Shown here one piece after another: positions 16,019 through 24,253 of a DNA stretch of 64,000 nucleotides (positions are counted from its first letter, which is position 1; each line of letters starts with the position of its first letter). The position numbers and the translations under genes are program-made. Below the pieces are notes generated by a model. It did not search any database, was not told the origin of the DNA, and worked only from the letters and a program-made list of their open reading frames with translations. Source of the DNA: 58-81 sp012729145 (GTDB lineage Bacteria; Synergistota; Synergistia; Synergistales; Thermovirgaceae); assembly GCA_040770625.1 (NCBI GenBank), contig JAXGIW010000002.1:310001-374000 (forward strand), read 5' to 3'.

Positions 16019-17989
16019 ATGAACCAGAAAACAGGTAGCGACAAGATACCCGTGGAAGATCAGGCCAAAACGGGGAAAGACATCACGGAACTCCTCGAAA
16101 GCAACAAGAGACAGCTGACGGGCTGGCAGTTCTGGATAATTGCAGGTATTGCACTTGCGGCTTCATCATTTCACCTTTATACCGCCGCCTTCGGGCTCTT
16201 CTTTGCCATGAAGCAGAGAGCGATCCACTGGATGATGATGGGTGCCATCATCTTTCTGCTTTACCCTTTCTCCAGGAAACGATCCAGGGACAGGATCGAT
16301 ATATGGGACTGGGCGCTGGCGGCACTACTGGTCGCGGGGTGCCTTAACATCCTCTTGAACTGGGGGGCAATTACAGCAAGGGAGGGACGATCGATACCGT
16401 CCGATATTTACATGGGTATCGCCATGACCTTCCTTGTGATCGAGGCCACCAGGAGGACCGTGGGGTGGCCTCTTCCGATCGTTGCCCTGGTAGCCATATC
16501 TTATGCGGTTTTCGGCCGTTCTCTTCCCGGGATGTTGAAACACCCGGGATTCCCCGTAAGCGAACTGGCTCCCTTCCTGTATCTCAGAACGGACGGCATA
16601 TTCGGTGTCCCTCTAGGTGTCTCGGCCACCTTCATATTCCTTTTCGTCCTCTTCGGATCGGTGCTGAACGTTTCCGGGGCCGGAAGTTTCTTTATCGACC
16701 TTGCAATGTCCCTCACAGGAAGGAGCAGGGGTGGGCCGGCAAAGGCAGCTGTTGTCGCTAGTGCCCTTATGGGGAGTGTTTCCGGGAGCTCCGTTGCAAA
16801 TACGGTCACCACCGGATCTTTCACGATACCCCTTATGAAGAAGGTCGGGTATCCGGCACATTTTGCCGGTGCCGTTGAGGCGGCGGCATCTACAGGAGGT
16901 CAGATCATGCCGCCAGTAATGGGGGCTGCGGCCTTTGTTATGGCCCAGTTCCTGGGGATCTCCTACTGGAGCATCGTGGTGGCGGCCGTGATACCAGCCT
17001 GCCTCTACTTTTTCTCGGTTTTTGCCATGGTCCATTTCCGTGCGGGCAAAGAGGGTATTGAGGGCATTCCGAAAAAGGACCTCCCCAAAGTCTGGGAGGT
17101 CCTGAAAAAGGGCTGGATGCTGCTTCTCCCTGTGGTCACCCTCATTGTCTTTCTGGCTCTGGGGTACTCGGCAATCAAGGCCGTCTTCTGGTCGATCATG
17201 CTTCTTATCGGAGCCAGCTGGCTTGGGCCTCCCGAGTACAGGATGACCCCCCGCAGGATCGTCAATTCCTTCATAGACGGGGGTGTCACTGCAGTGGAAG
17301 TGGCGGCTGCCTGCGCATGTTCCGGAATAATCATAGGAGTGGTGGGGATCACCGGTCTTGGTCTTGCCTTTACTTCTTTTATCATCGGTCTCTCCCGCGG
17401 TATCCTCTTCCTCGCCCTGATACTGACCATGATAGCTTCCATAATCCTGGGTATGGGCCTGCCCACAACCGCAAAGTACATTATCCTCTCCACCCTGGCG
17501 GCACCGGCTATACACAGAATGGGGGTGCCGATGCTTGCAGCCCATCTTTTCATCCTCTATTTCGGTGTAATTGCCGATGTAACTCCCCCGGTAGCTCTTG
17601 CCGCATACGCGGGAGCAGGGATCGCAGGGGCAAACGCCATGCGCACGGGCTTCAATGCCCTGGGTCTTGCGATAGCCGGGTTCATCGTCCCTTTCATGTT
17701 CGCTTACAACCAGGCTCTTCTGTTCCAGGGAAGCCTGGTTAACGTACTTCTTTCAAGCGTTACGGCGATCCTTGGTGTGATCGCTCTGGCCGCAGGGGTC
17801 CAGGGATTCTATCTCGGCCGACTCAACATGCCGGAGAGGGTCCTCTTTGTCGCGACCGCCATTGCGCTGATCAAGCCCGGGATCCTGTCGGATGTCATCG
17901 GGATCGTGGTTCTGGGAGGGATCTACCTTCTTCAGCGAAGATCTTTAAAGGTGAAGAAAAACAAGGAAACCAGTGGGGAGGAGATCTGA
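16019..17989 (+). CDS. TRAP transporter fused permease (4TM/12TM)
   Basis: 656 residues with about 16-18 hydrophobic helices: the small DctQ-like part occupies residues about 35-200 and the large DctM-like part the rest. Characteristic segments are GSVSGSSVANTVTTG, STGGQIMPPVMGAAAFVMAQ and MGLPTTAKYI. TAXI-type TRAP systems normally have this fused form. It uses an ion gradient, usually Na+, to import the substrate delivered by the preceding binding protein. A GTG/ATG choice is not an issue: the ATG has GGAGGTGCG upstream. Confidence 0.95.
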   Translation: MNQKTGSDKIPVEDQAKTGKDITELLESNKRQLTGWQFWIIAGIALAASSFHLYTAAFGLFFAMKQRAIHWMMMGAIIFLLYPFSRKRSRDRIDIWDWALAALLVAGCLNILLNWGAITAREGRSIPSDIYMGIAMTFLVIEATRRTVGWPLPIVALVAISYAVFGRSLPGMLKHPGFPVSELAPFLYLRTDGIFGVPLGVSATFIFLFVLFGSVLNVSGAGSFFIDLAMSLTGRSRGGPAKAAVVASALMGSVSGSSVANTVTTGSFTIPLMKKVGYPAHFAGAVEAAASTGGQIMPPVMGAAAFVMAQFLGISYWSIVVAAVIPACLYFFSVFAMVHFRAGKEGIEGIPKKDLPKVWEVLKKGWMLLLPVVTLIVFLALGYSAIKAVFWSIMLLIGASWLGPPEYRMTPRRIVNSFIDGGVTAVEVAAACACSGIIIGVVGITGLGLAFTSFIIGLSRGILFLALILTMIASIILGMGLPTTAKYIILSTLAAPAIHRMGVPMLAAHLFILYFGVIADVTPPVALAAYAGAGIAGANAMRTGFNALGLAIAGFIVPFMFAYNQALLFQGSLVNVLLSSVTAILGVIALAAGVQGFYLGRLNMPERVLFVATAIALIKPGILSDVIGIVVLGGIYLLQRRSLKVKKNKETSGEEI

Positions 17990-17990
17990 A

Positions 17991-18680
17991 ATGCCTACGA
18001 GCGTCATCAAGCCGGTCATGTCTGCCGAAGAAGCCGTCAAAAGGATCACTGACGGCAGTTCGGTCATGATAGGCGGGTTCAATTACGGAGGTATTCCATA
18101 TACCCTCGTCGAAGCGCTGGTCGATGCCGGGACAAAGGACCTTTGGCTGATCTCGAACGATACGGCCTATGACGACGTAGGTCATGGCCGGCTGGTGGTG
18201 AACGGTCAGGTCAAAAAAGTGACCGCCTCTCATGTTGGGCTCAACAAAAGCACCCAGCGTCTTTTTAACGAAAAAAAAATGGAACTTGAACTTGTGCCGC
18301 AGGGAACCTTTGTTGAGAGAATAAGGGCGGGAGGGTTCGGCCTCGGGGGGGTCCTGACGCCTACCGGAGTAGGGACGGTCCACGAGGAGGGGAAACAGGT
18401 CATCGAGGTGGAGGAGAAACGATACATCCTTGAACTTCCCCTCAGGGCTGATGTTGCCCTTATAAGGGCCTACAGGGCCGACAGGTACGGTAACCTGGTC
18501 TATTTTGGAACCAATCGCAACTTCAACCCCGCCATGGCAACCGCTGCCGACCTTGTGATAGCCGAGGTGGACGCAATCCTGGAGATTGGTCAGATCAACC
18601 CCAACGATGTTGTCACACCCGGCATTCTCGTGGATATCCTGGTTCTGAAGGGGGATTCCTACTATGCTTCCCGTACTTGA
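17991..18680 (+). CDS. CoA-transferase subunit A (acetoacetate/butyrate type)
   Basis: 229 residues, a family I CoA-transferase alpha subunit. The N-terminal SVMIGGFNYGGIPYTLVEAL is the CoA-binding GGFxxxGxP pattern. ATG 17991 has GGGGAGGAG upstream. It overlaps the beta-subunit gene by 17 bases. The pair moves CoA between acids such as acetate, butyrate or acetoacetate; next to a thiolase, an acetoacetate or 3-keto acid acceptor is likely. Confidence 0.9.
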   Translation: MPTSVIKPVMSAEEAVKRITDGSSVMIGGFNYGGIPYTLVEALVDAGTKDLWLISNDTAYDDVGHGRLVVNGQVKKVTASHVGLNKSTQRLFNEKKMELELVPQGTFVERIRAGGFGLGGVLTPTGVGTVHEEGKQVIEVEEKRYILELPLRADVALIRAYRADRYGNLVYFGTNRNFNPAMATAADLVIAEVDAILEIGQINPNDVVTPGILVDILVLKGDSYYASRT

Positions 18681-19344
18681 TGAAGAGATCGCACGCCATC
18701 GTATAGCGCGGAGGGTGGCGATGGAGTTCCAGGACGGAGACGTGGTAAATCTCGGGATCGGCATCCCTACACTGGTATCGGATTACATACCCGAGAACAT
18801 CCGTGTCATATTTCAGACCGAGAACGGTGTAGTAGGGGCCGGACCAAAGCCGGAGAACGAGGACCTGCGTTTCATCGGAGCCGGAGGGAGATGTCTCAAA
18901 CCGATCCCTGGGGGGGCCCTCGTTGCAAGCGACATGAGCTTCGGCCTGATCAGGGGAGGGCACCTTGATGCCACTGTCCTTGGTGCCCTGGAGGTGGATC
19001 AGGAAGGCAATCTGGCCAACTGGTGGATACCGGGCAAGATGGTCCCCGGGATGGGTGGGGCCATGGATCTCGTAACAGGGGCCAAACACGTGATAGTTGC
19101 CACGACTCACTGTACAAAGAGGGGAGATCCCAAGATCCTTCCCAAATGCACCTTGCCACTGACGGGAGCGAAAGTGGTGAGCCTTGTGGTGACTGAGTAC
19201 GGTGTTCTCAGAATGGACTCGGGGGAAATGGCGCTGGAAGAGATAGCCCCGGGCGTGAACCTCGGGGAGTTCAAGAAGGTAACCCCTGCAAATTACAGGG
19301 TCTCGGACGACCTGTGCCAGATGAAGGGCTGTGAGCTGGAGTAG
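18664..19344 (+). CDS. CoA-transferase subunit B
   Basis: 226 residues. The TENGVVGAGP segment (about residue 56) holds the catalytic Glu that forms the acyl-glutamyl anhydride; GIGIPTLV is the conserved early loop. The start lies inside the alpha-subunit gene, so the subunits are translated in a coupled way, as usual for this heteromer. Same pathway as the thiolase 100 bases downstream. Confidence 0.92.
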   Translation: MLPVLDEEIARHRIARRVAMEFQDGDVVNLGIGIPTLVSDYIPENIRVIFQTENGVVGAGPKPENEDLRFIGAGGRCLKPIPGGALVASDMSFGLIRGGHLDATVLGALEVDQEGNLANWWIPGKMVPGMGGAMDLVTGAKHVIVATTHCTKRGDPKILPKCTLPLTGAKVVSLVVTEYGVLRMDSGEMALEEIAPGVNLGEFKKVTPANYRVSDDLCQMKGCELE

Positions 19345-19446
19345 AAGACAGGTTCCGGGGTGGTCGGAATTTCCCGGTCAACAGGGTTTAATGGTCCCGA
19401 AAGAATCTTTGGGGCCGATCGAAGATATATCCAGGAGGCGTTTTGA

Positions 19447-20628
19447 ATGAAAAGACCTGTTATTCTCGCCGCATGCAGGACCGGCGGGGGCAAATTCGGC
19501 GGAGTTTTGTCAGGGTTCGAGGCAACAGACCTTGGGGGCTTTGCTATCAGGGCAGCCCTGGACAGATCCGCTGTGCCGGAAGAGGAGATAGGCGAAGTGA
19601 TAATGGGGAACGGGTGGCAGGCAGGCGTAGGAGCCAACCCGGCCAGGATCGCAATGTTCAAGGCGGGGATGCCACGATCGGTACCGGCTTTCACTGTCAA
19701 CAAGAGGTGTGGTTCCAGCCTTCGGACGGCCATGCTGATAGCCGACAGGATCCGCCTCAATGACATCAGGGTCGGTGTTGCGGGAGGGATGGAGAGTGCC
19801 TCCAGGACCCCCTACATACTCCCCGAAGCCAGGTGGGGTCACAGGATGGGCGACAGGAAGGTCCTTGACGCGTTGCATCACGACGGTTTCATGTGCCCCC
19901 TGGCCGGAATGCTCATGGGGGCTACCGCCGAGATACTTGCAGAAGAGTACAGTATTACAAGAGAAGAGCAGGATTCCTATGCGCTGGAAAGCCACAGGAA
20001 AGCCTTCTCCGCAATGAAGAAGGGTCTTTTCGCTGACGAGACCTTTCCGGTCTCTATCAGGCAGAAAAAAGAGGTCGTTGAATGGGCTTCAGAGGAGATC
20101 CCGAGAGAAGATACAAGTCTGGAAAAGCTTGCCCGTCTGCCGGCCATATTCAAGGACAAGGGCACCATTACAGCAGGAAGCAGCTCGGCTCTCTGCGACG
20201 CGGGAAGCGCTGCGATCATTGCAGATCCCGACTGGGCCAAAGCCAACGGATTCAACCCCCTGGCGGAGATAGCAGGCTACGGCAGCGGCGCCCTTGAGGC
20301 AGATCACATGGGGCTCGGACCTGTTAAAGCCGTTCCCAGGGCAATGGAAATGTCGGGTATGACCCTGGGGGATATGGACCTTATTGAACTCAACGAAGCC
20401 TTCGCAGCCCAGGTCCTGGCAGTTCATCGTGCCATGCCCTTTGACATGGAGAGGTGCAACGTTAACGGGGGAGCAATAGCTCTCGGTCATCCCATCGGAG
20501 CGACAGGCACCAAGATCCTGGCCACACTGATATATGCACTCAGGAAAAGGGACAAGGAGTTTGGCCTTGCTACTGCCTGTATTGGAGGGGGCCAGGGCGT
20601 GGCCATGGTAATCAGAAGGCTCTCGTAA
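19447..20628 (+). CDS. acetyl-CoA C-acyltransferase (thiolase), second copy
   Basis: 393 residues. Catalytic motifs KRCGSSLRTA (nucleophilic Cys), NGGAIALGHPIGATG and CIGGGQG. ATG with CAGGAGG upstream. It resembles the copy at 2897 in motifs and length but clearly differs in sequence, so it is an older paralogue used by a different pathway. Last gene of the RpiR-TRAP-CoA-transferase cluster, followed by a strong terminator. Confidence 0.92.
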   Translation: MKRPVILAACRTGGGKFGGVLSGFEATDLGGFAIRAALDRSAVPEEEIGEVIMGNGWQAGVGANPARIAMFKAGMPRSVPAFTVNKRCGSSLRTAMLIADRIRLNDIRVGVAGGMESASRTPYILPEARWGHRMGDRKVLDALHHDGFMCPLAGMLMGATAEILAEEYSITREEQDSYALESHRKAFSAMKKGLFADETFPVSIRQKKEVVEWASEEIPREDTSLEKLARLPAIFKDKGTITAGSSSALCDAGSAAIIADPDWAKANGFNPLAEIAGYGSGALEADHMGLGPVKAVPRAMEMSGMTLGDMDLIELNEAFAAQVLAVHRAMPFDMERCNVNGGAIALGHPIGATGTKILATLIYALRKRDKEFGLATACIGGGQGVAMVIRRLS

Positions 20629-20649
20629 GCGCCGGCTTGAAAAAGATCA

Positions 20650-20676
20650 GGGCCGCCTCCGGGCGGCCCGTTTTTT
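20650..20676. terminator. strong bidirectional intrinsic terminator
   Basis: Stem GGGCCGCC/GGCGGCCC with loop TCCG, followed by GTTTTTT on the plus strand. On the minus strand the same stem is followed by TGATCTTTTTC, so it also ends the convergent microprotein gene. Confidence 0.85.
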
Positions 20677-20683
20677 CATGGAG

Positions 20684-20815
20684 TTACTCCTTATCCTTGC
20701 CGCACTCACCACCGCAACAGGGGTTGTTCTTTTCCTTCGGATCTTCCTTCTTTTCACAGCAGTTATCCTGTTTCTGTTGTTCTTTTGTCTCCTTTGGCTT
20801 TCTGCAGCAACCCAC
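20684..20815 (-). CDS. cysteine-rich, highly charged 43-residue microprotein
   Basis: Small gene on the minus strand, GTG start at 20815. GGGGGAG lies five bases before the start, a full TTGAAA/TATAAT promoter lies further upstream and a terminator follows 8 bases after the stop. The protein has 7 Cys in 43 residues: CC pairs at 3-4, 19-20 and 33-34 plus C38, the last group reading PCCGGECG, separated by Lys/Glu/Gln-rich linkers. It has no Trp, Tyr, Phe, Leu, Ile or Val apart from the initiator codon, so it cannot form a hydrophobic core. This composition suits metal binding, as in metallothioneins. I recognise no family. Confidence 0.72.
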   Translation of the reverse strand: MGCCRKPKETKEQQKQDNCCEKKEDPKEKNNPCCGGECGKDKE

Positions 20816-20847
20816 AGTTACTCCCCCTTTTCTTGTTCTTCAATGCA

Positions 20848-20875
20848 ATTATACCCTTGGTGGTATTTATTTCAA
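20848..20875 (-). promoter_or_regulatory. sigma70-type promoter of the microprotein gene
   Basis: Minus strand: TTGAAA (20875-20870), 16-base spacer, perfect TATAAT (20853-20848), giving a leader of about 27 bases before the GTG start. Confidence 0.75.
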
Positions 20876-20962
20876 AATCTTTTTATATTATTGTTTCCCT
20901 CCGGGGGAAGGAGGTAGAATGCGGGTATAGATCCAACATTCCAGTCAGCAGGAGGCCTTTAG

Positions 20963-22078
20963 ATGAAGATAGAGGAGTTCAGGCTCGAAAGGACACTGGC
21001 CAGGTTCCAGAACGAGGTGGAGTACGACCTCAGCGCCTCGGGGATATATCCCATGTTCATACGGGAGATCCTCTCCCCCGGTGAGATGGAAGAAGTCTAC
21101 AACGATCTTCATCTCAAATATGTTCACACCGCCGGGACCGAGCATCTCAGGAAGGCAGTAGCCTCATTCTACGAAGGCATGGACCCTTCCAGAGTATTCA
21201 TGACCAACGGATCTGCCGAAGCACTTTTCCTGATGGCCTGGGGGCTTATTGAACCCGGTGACGAGGTGGCTTTCATGATCCCCAACTTCATGCTGCTCTC
21301 CCACGTGGTTGAGTCCAACGGGGCCGTGGTCCGCGACTTTCACCTGGATCCTGATCGAGGCTGGTCCCTGGACCTGGACAGCCTTAAAAAAGCCGTTACA
21401 CCGAAGACGAAACTGATATGCGTCTGCAACCCCAACAACCCCACCGGGACGGTCCTTTCCAGGGATCAGATGAAACAGGTCGTGGAGATCGCTTCAGAAG
21501 CGGATGCCTATCTGCTCTCCGACGAGGTGTACAGGGGAGCGGAGCAGACCGATGAAATGACGCCCAGTTTCTGGGGAATGTACGACAAGGTGATAGTTAT
21601 AAGCGGCCTCTCGAAATCTTTCGGACTACCCGGGCTTCGGGTAGGCTGGGTGGCAGGTCCCAGTGAGATCGCGGATATGTCCTGGTTCTACCATGACTTC
21701 CTCTCCACGACGATCACCACCTTTAGCGACTATCTCGCAACGAAAGCCCTTGAGCCGGGGATGCGTGAAAAGATATTCTCTCGCAACAGGGGTATCGTAA
21801 GACAGAACCTGGCCACTTTCACCGACTGGGTCAACAGCCATGGCAAGGCGCTTTCCTTCACCCCTCCCCAGGCGGGTTGTTTCGCTTTCGTAAGGTATGA
21901 CCTCCCTGTATCCTCCTGGGATCTGGTGATGGACATGGTAAGGACAGGCAGCGTATTTGTCATTCCGGGAAGCTGTTTCGGCATAGAGAACCATCTGAGG
22001 ATGAACTTCGGCGTCGATGAACGGCGCCTGACCGAAGGGTTGGAGAGGATTGACAGGACCCTTTCAAAATATATCTGA
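20963..22078 (+). CDS. PLP-dependent aminotransferase, class I/II
   Basis: 371 residues, fold type I. Motifs: TNGSAEALFLMAWGL, CNPNNPTG (cofactor-binding Asn), LLSDEVYRG (Asp) and SGLSKSFGLPGLRVGW with the Schiff-base Lys. It resembles aspartate/capreomycidine-type aminotransferases rather than the narrow AspC group; amino donor unknown. ATG has CAGGAGG upstream. The GIY-YIG gene overlaps its last 29 bases. Confidence 0.88.
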   Translation: MKIEEFRLERTLARFQNEVEYDLSASGIYPMFIREILSPGEMEEVYNDLHLKYVHTAGTEHLRKAVASFYEGMDPSRVFMTNGSAEALFLMAWGLIEPGDEVAFMIPNFMLLSHVVESNGAVVRDFHLDPDRGWSLDLDSLKKAVTPKTKLICVCNPNNPTGTVLSRDQMKQVVEIASEADAYLLSDEVYRGAEQTDEMTPSFWGMYDKVIVISGLSKSFGLPGLRVGWVAGPSEIADMSWFYHDFLSTTITTFSDYLATKALEPGMREKIFSRNRGIVRQNLATFTDWVNSHGKALSFTPPQAGCFAFVRYDLPVSSWDLVMDMVRTGSVFVIPGSCFGIENHLRMNFGVDERRLTEGLERIDRTLSKYI

Positions 22079-22355
22079 ACGAGGTGCTTTCTGCGTTTAC
22101 CTTTTGAGATGCTCCGACGGGACCTACTACTGCGGAATTGCCATGGACCCGCAGAAGCGCCTCCGGCAGCATAACGACGGGAAAGGGGCGAGGTATACCG
22201 CTTCGCGGAGGCCCGTGGACCTGGTGTATGCCACCTCCTGTCGGTATTCACGGTCCCAGGCCCAGGCGATCGAGAGAAAGGCCAAAAGCAGGCCAAGAGA
22301 TCTCAAGCTCTCCTTTCTGGAGAAGGCCGATGCCGAAGTCGGGACCGAGACCTGA
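22050..22355 (+). CDS. GIY-YIG domain endonuclease-like protein
   Basis: About 101 residues (UPF0213-like). The GIY half is CVYLLRCSDGTYYCGI, followed by the conserved Arg in RLRQH and the ARYTASRRP segment; a catalytic Glu follows in AIERKAK. The start is uncertain: TTG 22050, preceded by GGAGAGG, lies within the aminotransferase gene and no ATG is available. Single-domain proteins of this kind are nuclease-like, but their cellular role is mostly unknown. Confidence 0.8.
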   Translation: MTGPFQNISERGAFCVYLLRCSDGTYYCGIAMDPQKRLRQHNDGKGARYTASRRPVDLVYATSCRYSRSQAQAIERKAKSRPRDLKLSFLEKADAEVGTET

Positions 22356-22387
22356 TGCAAGACAGGTGACGGAAGGGGGACCCGGTG

Positions 22388-23296
22388 ATGTCCAAAAGCA
22401 GGGAGATCAGGAAAGTGATACGCGGAAGGCCGGTGGTCGAGGGGGCAGGGGTTCACCTGAGGCGGGTTTTCGGGTTCGGCGAAACGAAGGATTTTGATCC
22501 TTTCCTGCTTCTGGACGATTTTCGTTCCGACGATCCCCGAAAATTCCTGCCGGGATTCCCCTGGCACCCACACAGGGGTATCGAGACCATCACGTACATG
22601 ATCGAAGGCACCGTTGAGCACGGTGACAGCCTTGGCAACTCCGGGGTCATCGGTCCCGGTGAGGTCCAGTGGATGACTGCAGGGAGCGGTATAATCCACC
22701 AGGAGATGCCCAAGGGCGACGAAGGGGGGAGGATGGGGGGGTTCCAGTTATGGGCGAACCTTCCTGCCTCCCACAAGATGATGGACCCTCGATACAGGGA
22801 CCTGGGGAGAGACCGGATCCCCGTCATCAGGAAGAACGGGGCCAAAATCAGGCTTATATGTGGAGAGATCGAGGGCATAAGGGGTCCTGTGACGGATGTT
22901 ATGACCGACCCCGGGTACCTCGACCTTGAGGTCCCCGCCGGGGTCTCCCTGTCCGTTCATGTCCCCGGAGGACATACCGCCTTTGCCTATGTCATCGCCG
23001 GAAGGGCCTTTTTCGGAGAGGAAAGAGAGGCGCTTTCATTCGAACTGGAGGGGGAGAACTACTTCGACATGAATGCCCGTCCCTTTATCTCCGACGGAGA
23101 GCTGGCCCTTTTCGATGACGGAGAGAAGGTAGATATCAGAGCAGGGGAGTTCCCGGCGAGGCTGCTTCTCTTTTATGGAAAACCCCTCGGGGAATCCGTG
23201 GCATGGCGGGGCCCCATAGTCATGAACACCAGGGAAGAACTCCAGGAGGCCTTCGAAGACCTCCAGCGGGGTACTTTCATAAGGAACTCGGGATGA
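22388..23296 (+). CDS. pirin family protein
   Basis: 302 residues, the usual two-cupin pirin length. The metal ligands are visible: two His in WHPHRGIET and His plus Glu in IIHQEMP. ATG 22388 has GGGGGA seven bases upstream; a GTG one codon earlier is possible. Bacterial pirins bind iron and have been linked to quercetinase activity or to control of pyruvate metabolism; which applies here is unknown. Confidence 0.92.
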   Translation: MSKSREIRKVIRGRPVVEGAGVHLRRVFGFGETKDFDPFLLLDDFRSDDPRKFLPGFPWHPHRGIETITYMIEGTVEHGDSLGNSGVIGPGEVQWMTAGSGIIHQEMPKGDEGGRMGGFQLWANLPASHKMMDPRYRDLGRDRIPVIRKNGAKIRLICGEIEGIRGPVTDVMTDPGYLDLEVPAGVSLSVHVPGGHTAFAYVIAGRAFFGEEREALSFELEGENYFDMNARPFISDGELALFDDGEKVDIRAGEFPARLLLFYGKPLGESVAWRGPIVMNTREELQEAFEDLQRGTFIRNSG

Positions 23297-23366
23297 CCCC
23301 CTTGCCATATGTATTAATATATCAGAGTATAATCCGGACAGAAAACAGGCAAAGGAGGTGGCGGTC

Positions 23367-24068
23367 ATGAAAAGATCCGTCTACAAGCGAGTTGTTTCCT
23401 CGCTGGTTACGCTGTCACTGCTGCTCCTTTTGGCAGCCCCCGTTCTGGCGGCGACGGCGAACGAGAGGATCACCTCGTCGGTCCATGTGGTTCGCGACAT
23501 GTCGAAGGAAGACGACGTCGGGGCCATGGCAGACCTGGTTAAGTCCGCCAAGGGGGTAGTTATCATCCCCAACTACGTGAAAGCGGCCCTGGGCATAGGA
23601 GGAGCCCACGGAGAAGGGCTTGTCCTGAGACGTGACCCCGCGACCAACACATGGTTCGGACCCAGTTTCCTCAGCGTTACAGGTGCTTCCATCGGGTTTC
23701 AGATCGGGGTGCAGTCAACGGCCCTTCTTTTAGTAGTGACCAACCAGAAGGGCATGGACCACTTTTACGGCGACAAGTTCAAGCTCGGCGCCGATGTCGA
23801 CATTGCCGCAGGTCCGGTGGGACGAAGTGCCGGCGCTGCAACGGACGTCAACCTTCAAGCCTCGATCTACAGCTATTCGATAAGCAAGGGGCTCTTTGCC
23901 GGGCTTTCGCTGAGCGGGGCCATGATGACCACCGACCATGACACCAACTCCTCCTACTGGGGGACATCTATCAACTCCAGGGACATCCTTCAGAAAAAGG
24001 CTTCGGCAGCCAGCATCCAGCCCCTGCTGTCAGCCCTGAACGACCTCATCAGAAGATCAGGCCAGTAA
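23367..24068 (+). CDS. SYLF (Ysc84) domain lipid-binding exported protein
   Basis: 233 residues. Signal peptide at 1-29 (hydrophobic core LVTLSLLLLLAAPVLA, signal peptidase I-like site after VLA). The rest matches the SYLF/DUF500 fold: AKGVVIIPN, GIGGAHGEGLV, ATDVNLQASIYSYS and the GLFAGLSLSGA signature. ATG chosen because AAGGAGG lies 8 bases upstream. SYLF domains bind phosphoinositides in eukaryotes; bacterial members are periplasmic proteins of unclear function. Single gene with its own terminator. Confidence 0.88.
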   Translation: MKRSVYKRVVSSLVTLSLLLLLAAPVLAATANERITSSVHVVRDMSKEDDVGAMADLVKSAKGVVIIPNYVKAALGIGGAHGEGLVLRRDPATNTWFGPSFLSVTGASIGFQIGVQSTALLLVVTNQKGMDHFYGDKFKLGADVDIAAGPVGRSAGAATDVNLQASIYSYSISKGLFAGLSLSGAMMTTDHDTNSSYWGTSINSRDILQKKASAASIQPLLSALNDLIRRSGQ

Positions 24069-24102
24069 GTCGATTTTCGGTTCGAAAAGTGCGGTAACCC
24101 CC

Positions 24103-24128
24103 AGGCGGGACCTTGGTCCCGCCTTTTT
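24103..24128 (+). terminator. intrinsic terminator after SYLF gene
   Basis: Stem AGGCGGGAC/GTCCCGCCT with loop CTTG, running into TTTTT. Confidence 0.85.
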
Positions 24129-24167
24129 CCTCCCTTGCGACCGAAAGGTCATTTTACATACAACCCC

Positions 24168-24196
24168 TTGACAAAAGTGTCCCTGTCCGAAAGAAT
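24168..24196 (+). promoter_or_regulatory. promoter of the IclR gene
   Basis: TTGACA (24168-24173), 17-base spacer, AAGAAT (24191-24196), in an AT-rich stretch. Confidence 0.55.
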
Positions 24197-24205
24197 AATT
24201 ATTAA

Positions 24206-24242
24206 GTTCTGTAGGAGAGAAACAGGTTCTCTGTCAGAGAAC
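24206..24242 (+). promoter_or_regulatory. palindromic operator in the IclR leader
   Basis: A perfect 17-base palindrome GTTCTCTG-T-CAGAGAAC (24226-24242) lies just before the ribosome site. A degenerate copy (GTTCTGTAGGAGAGAAAC, 24206-24223) sits about 20 bases upstream, two helical turns away. This is the arrangement expected for a dimer-of-dimers regulator such as IclR controlling itself. Confidence 0.6.
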
Positions 24243-24253
24243 GGAGGCGCGGG

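Noticed and set aside
20637..20930. hydrophobic plus-strand frames that look like a small membrane protein
   Set aside because: They are the complement of the Lys/Glu-rich microprotein; promoter, ribosome site and start support only the minus strand.
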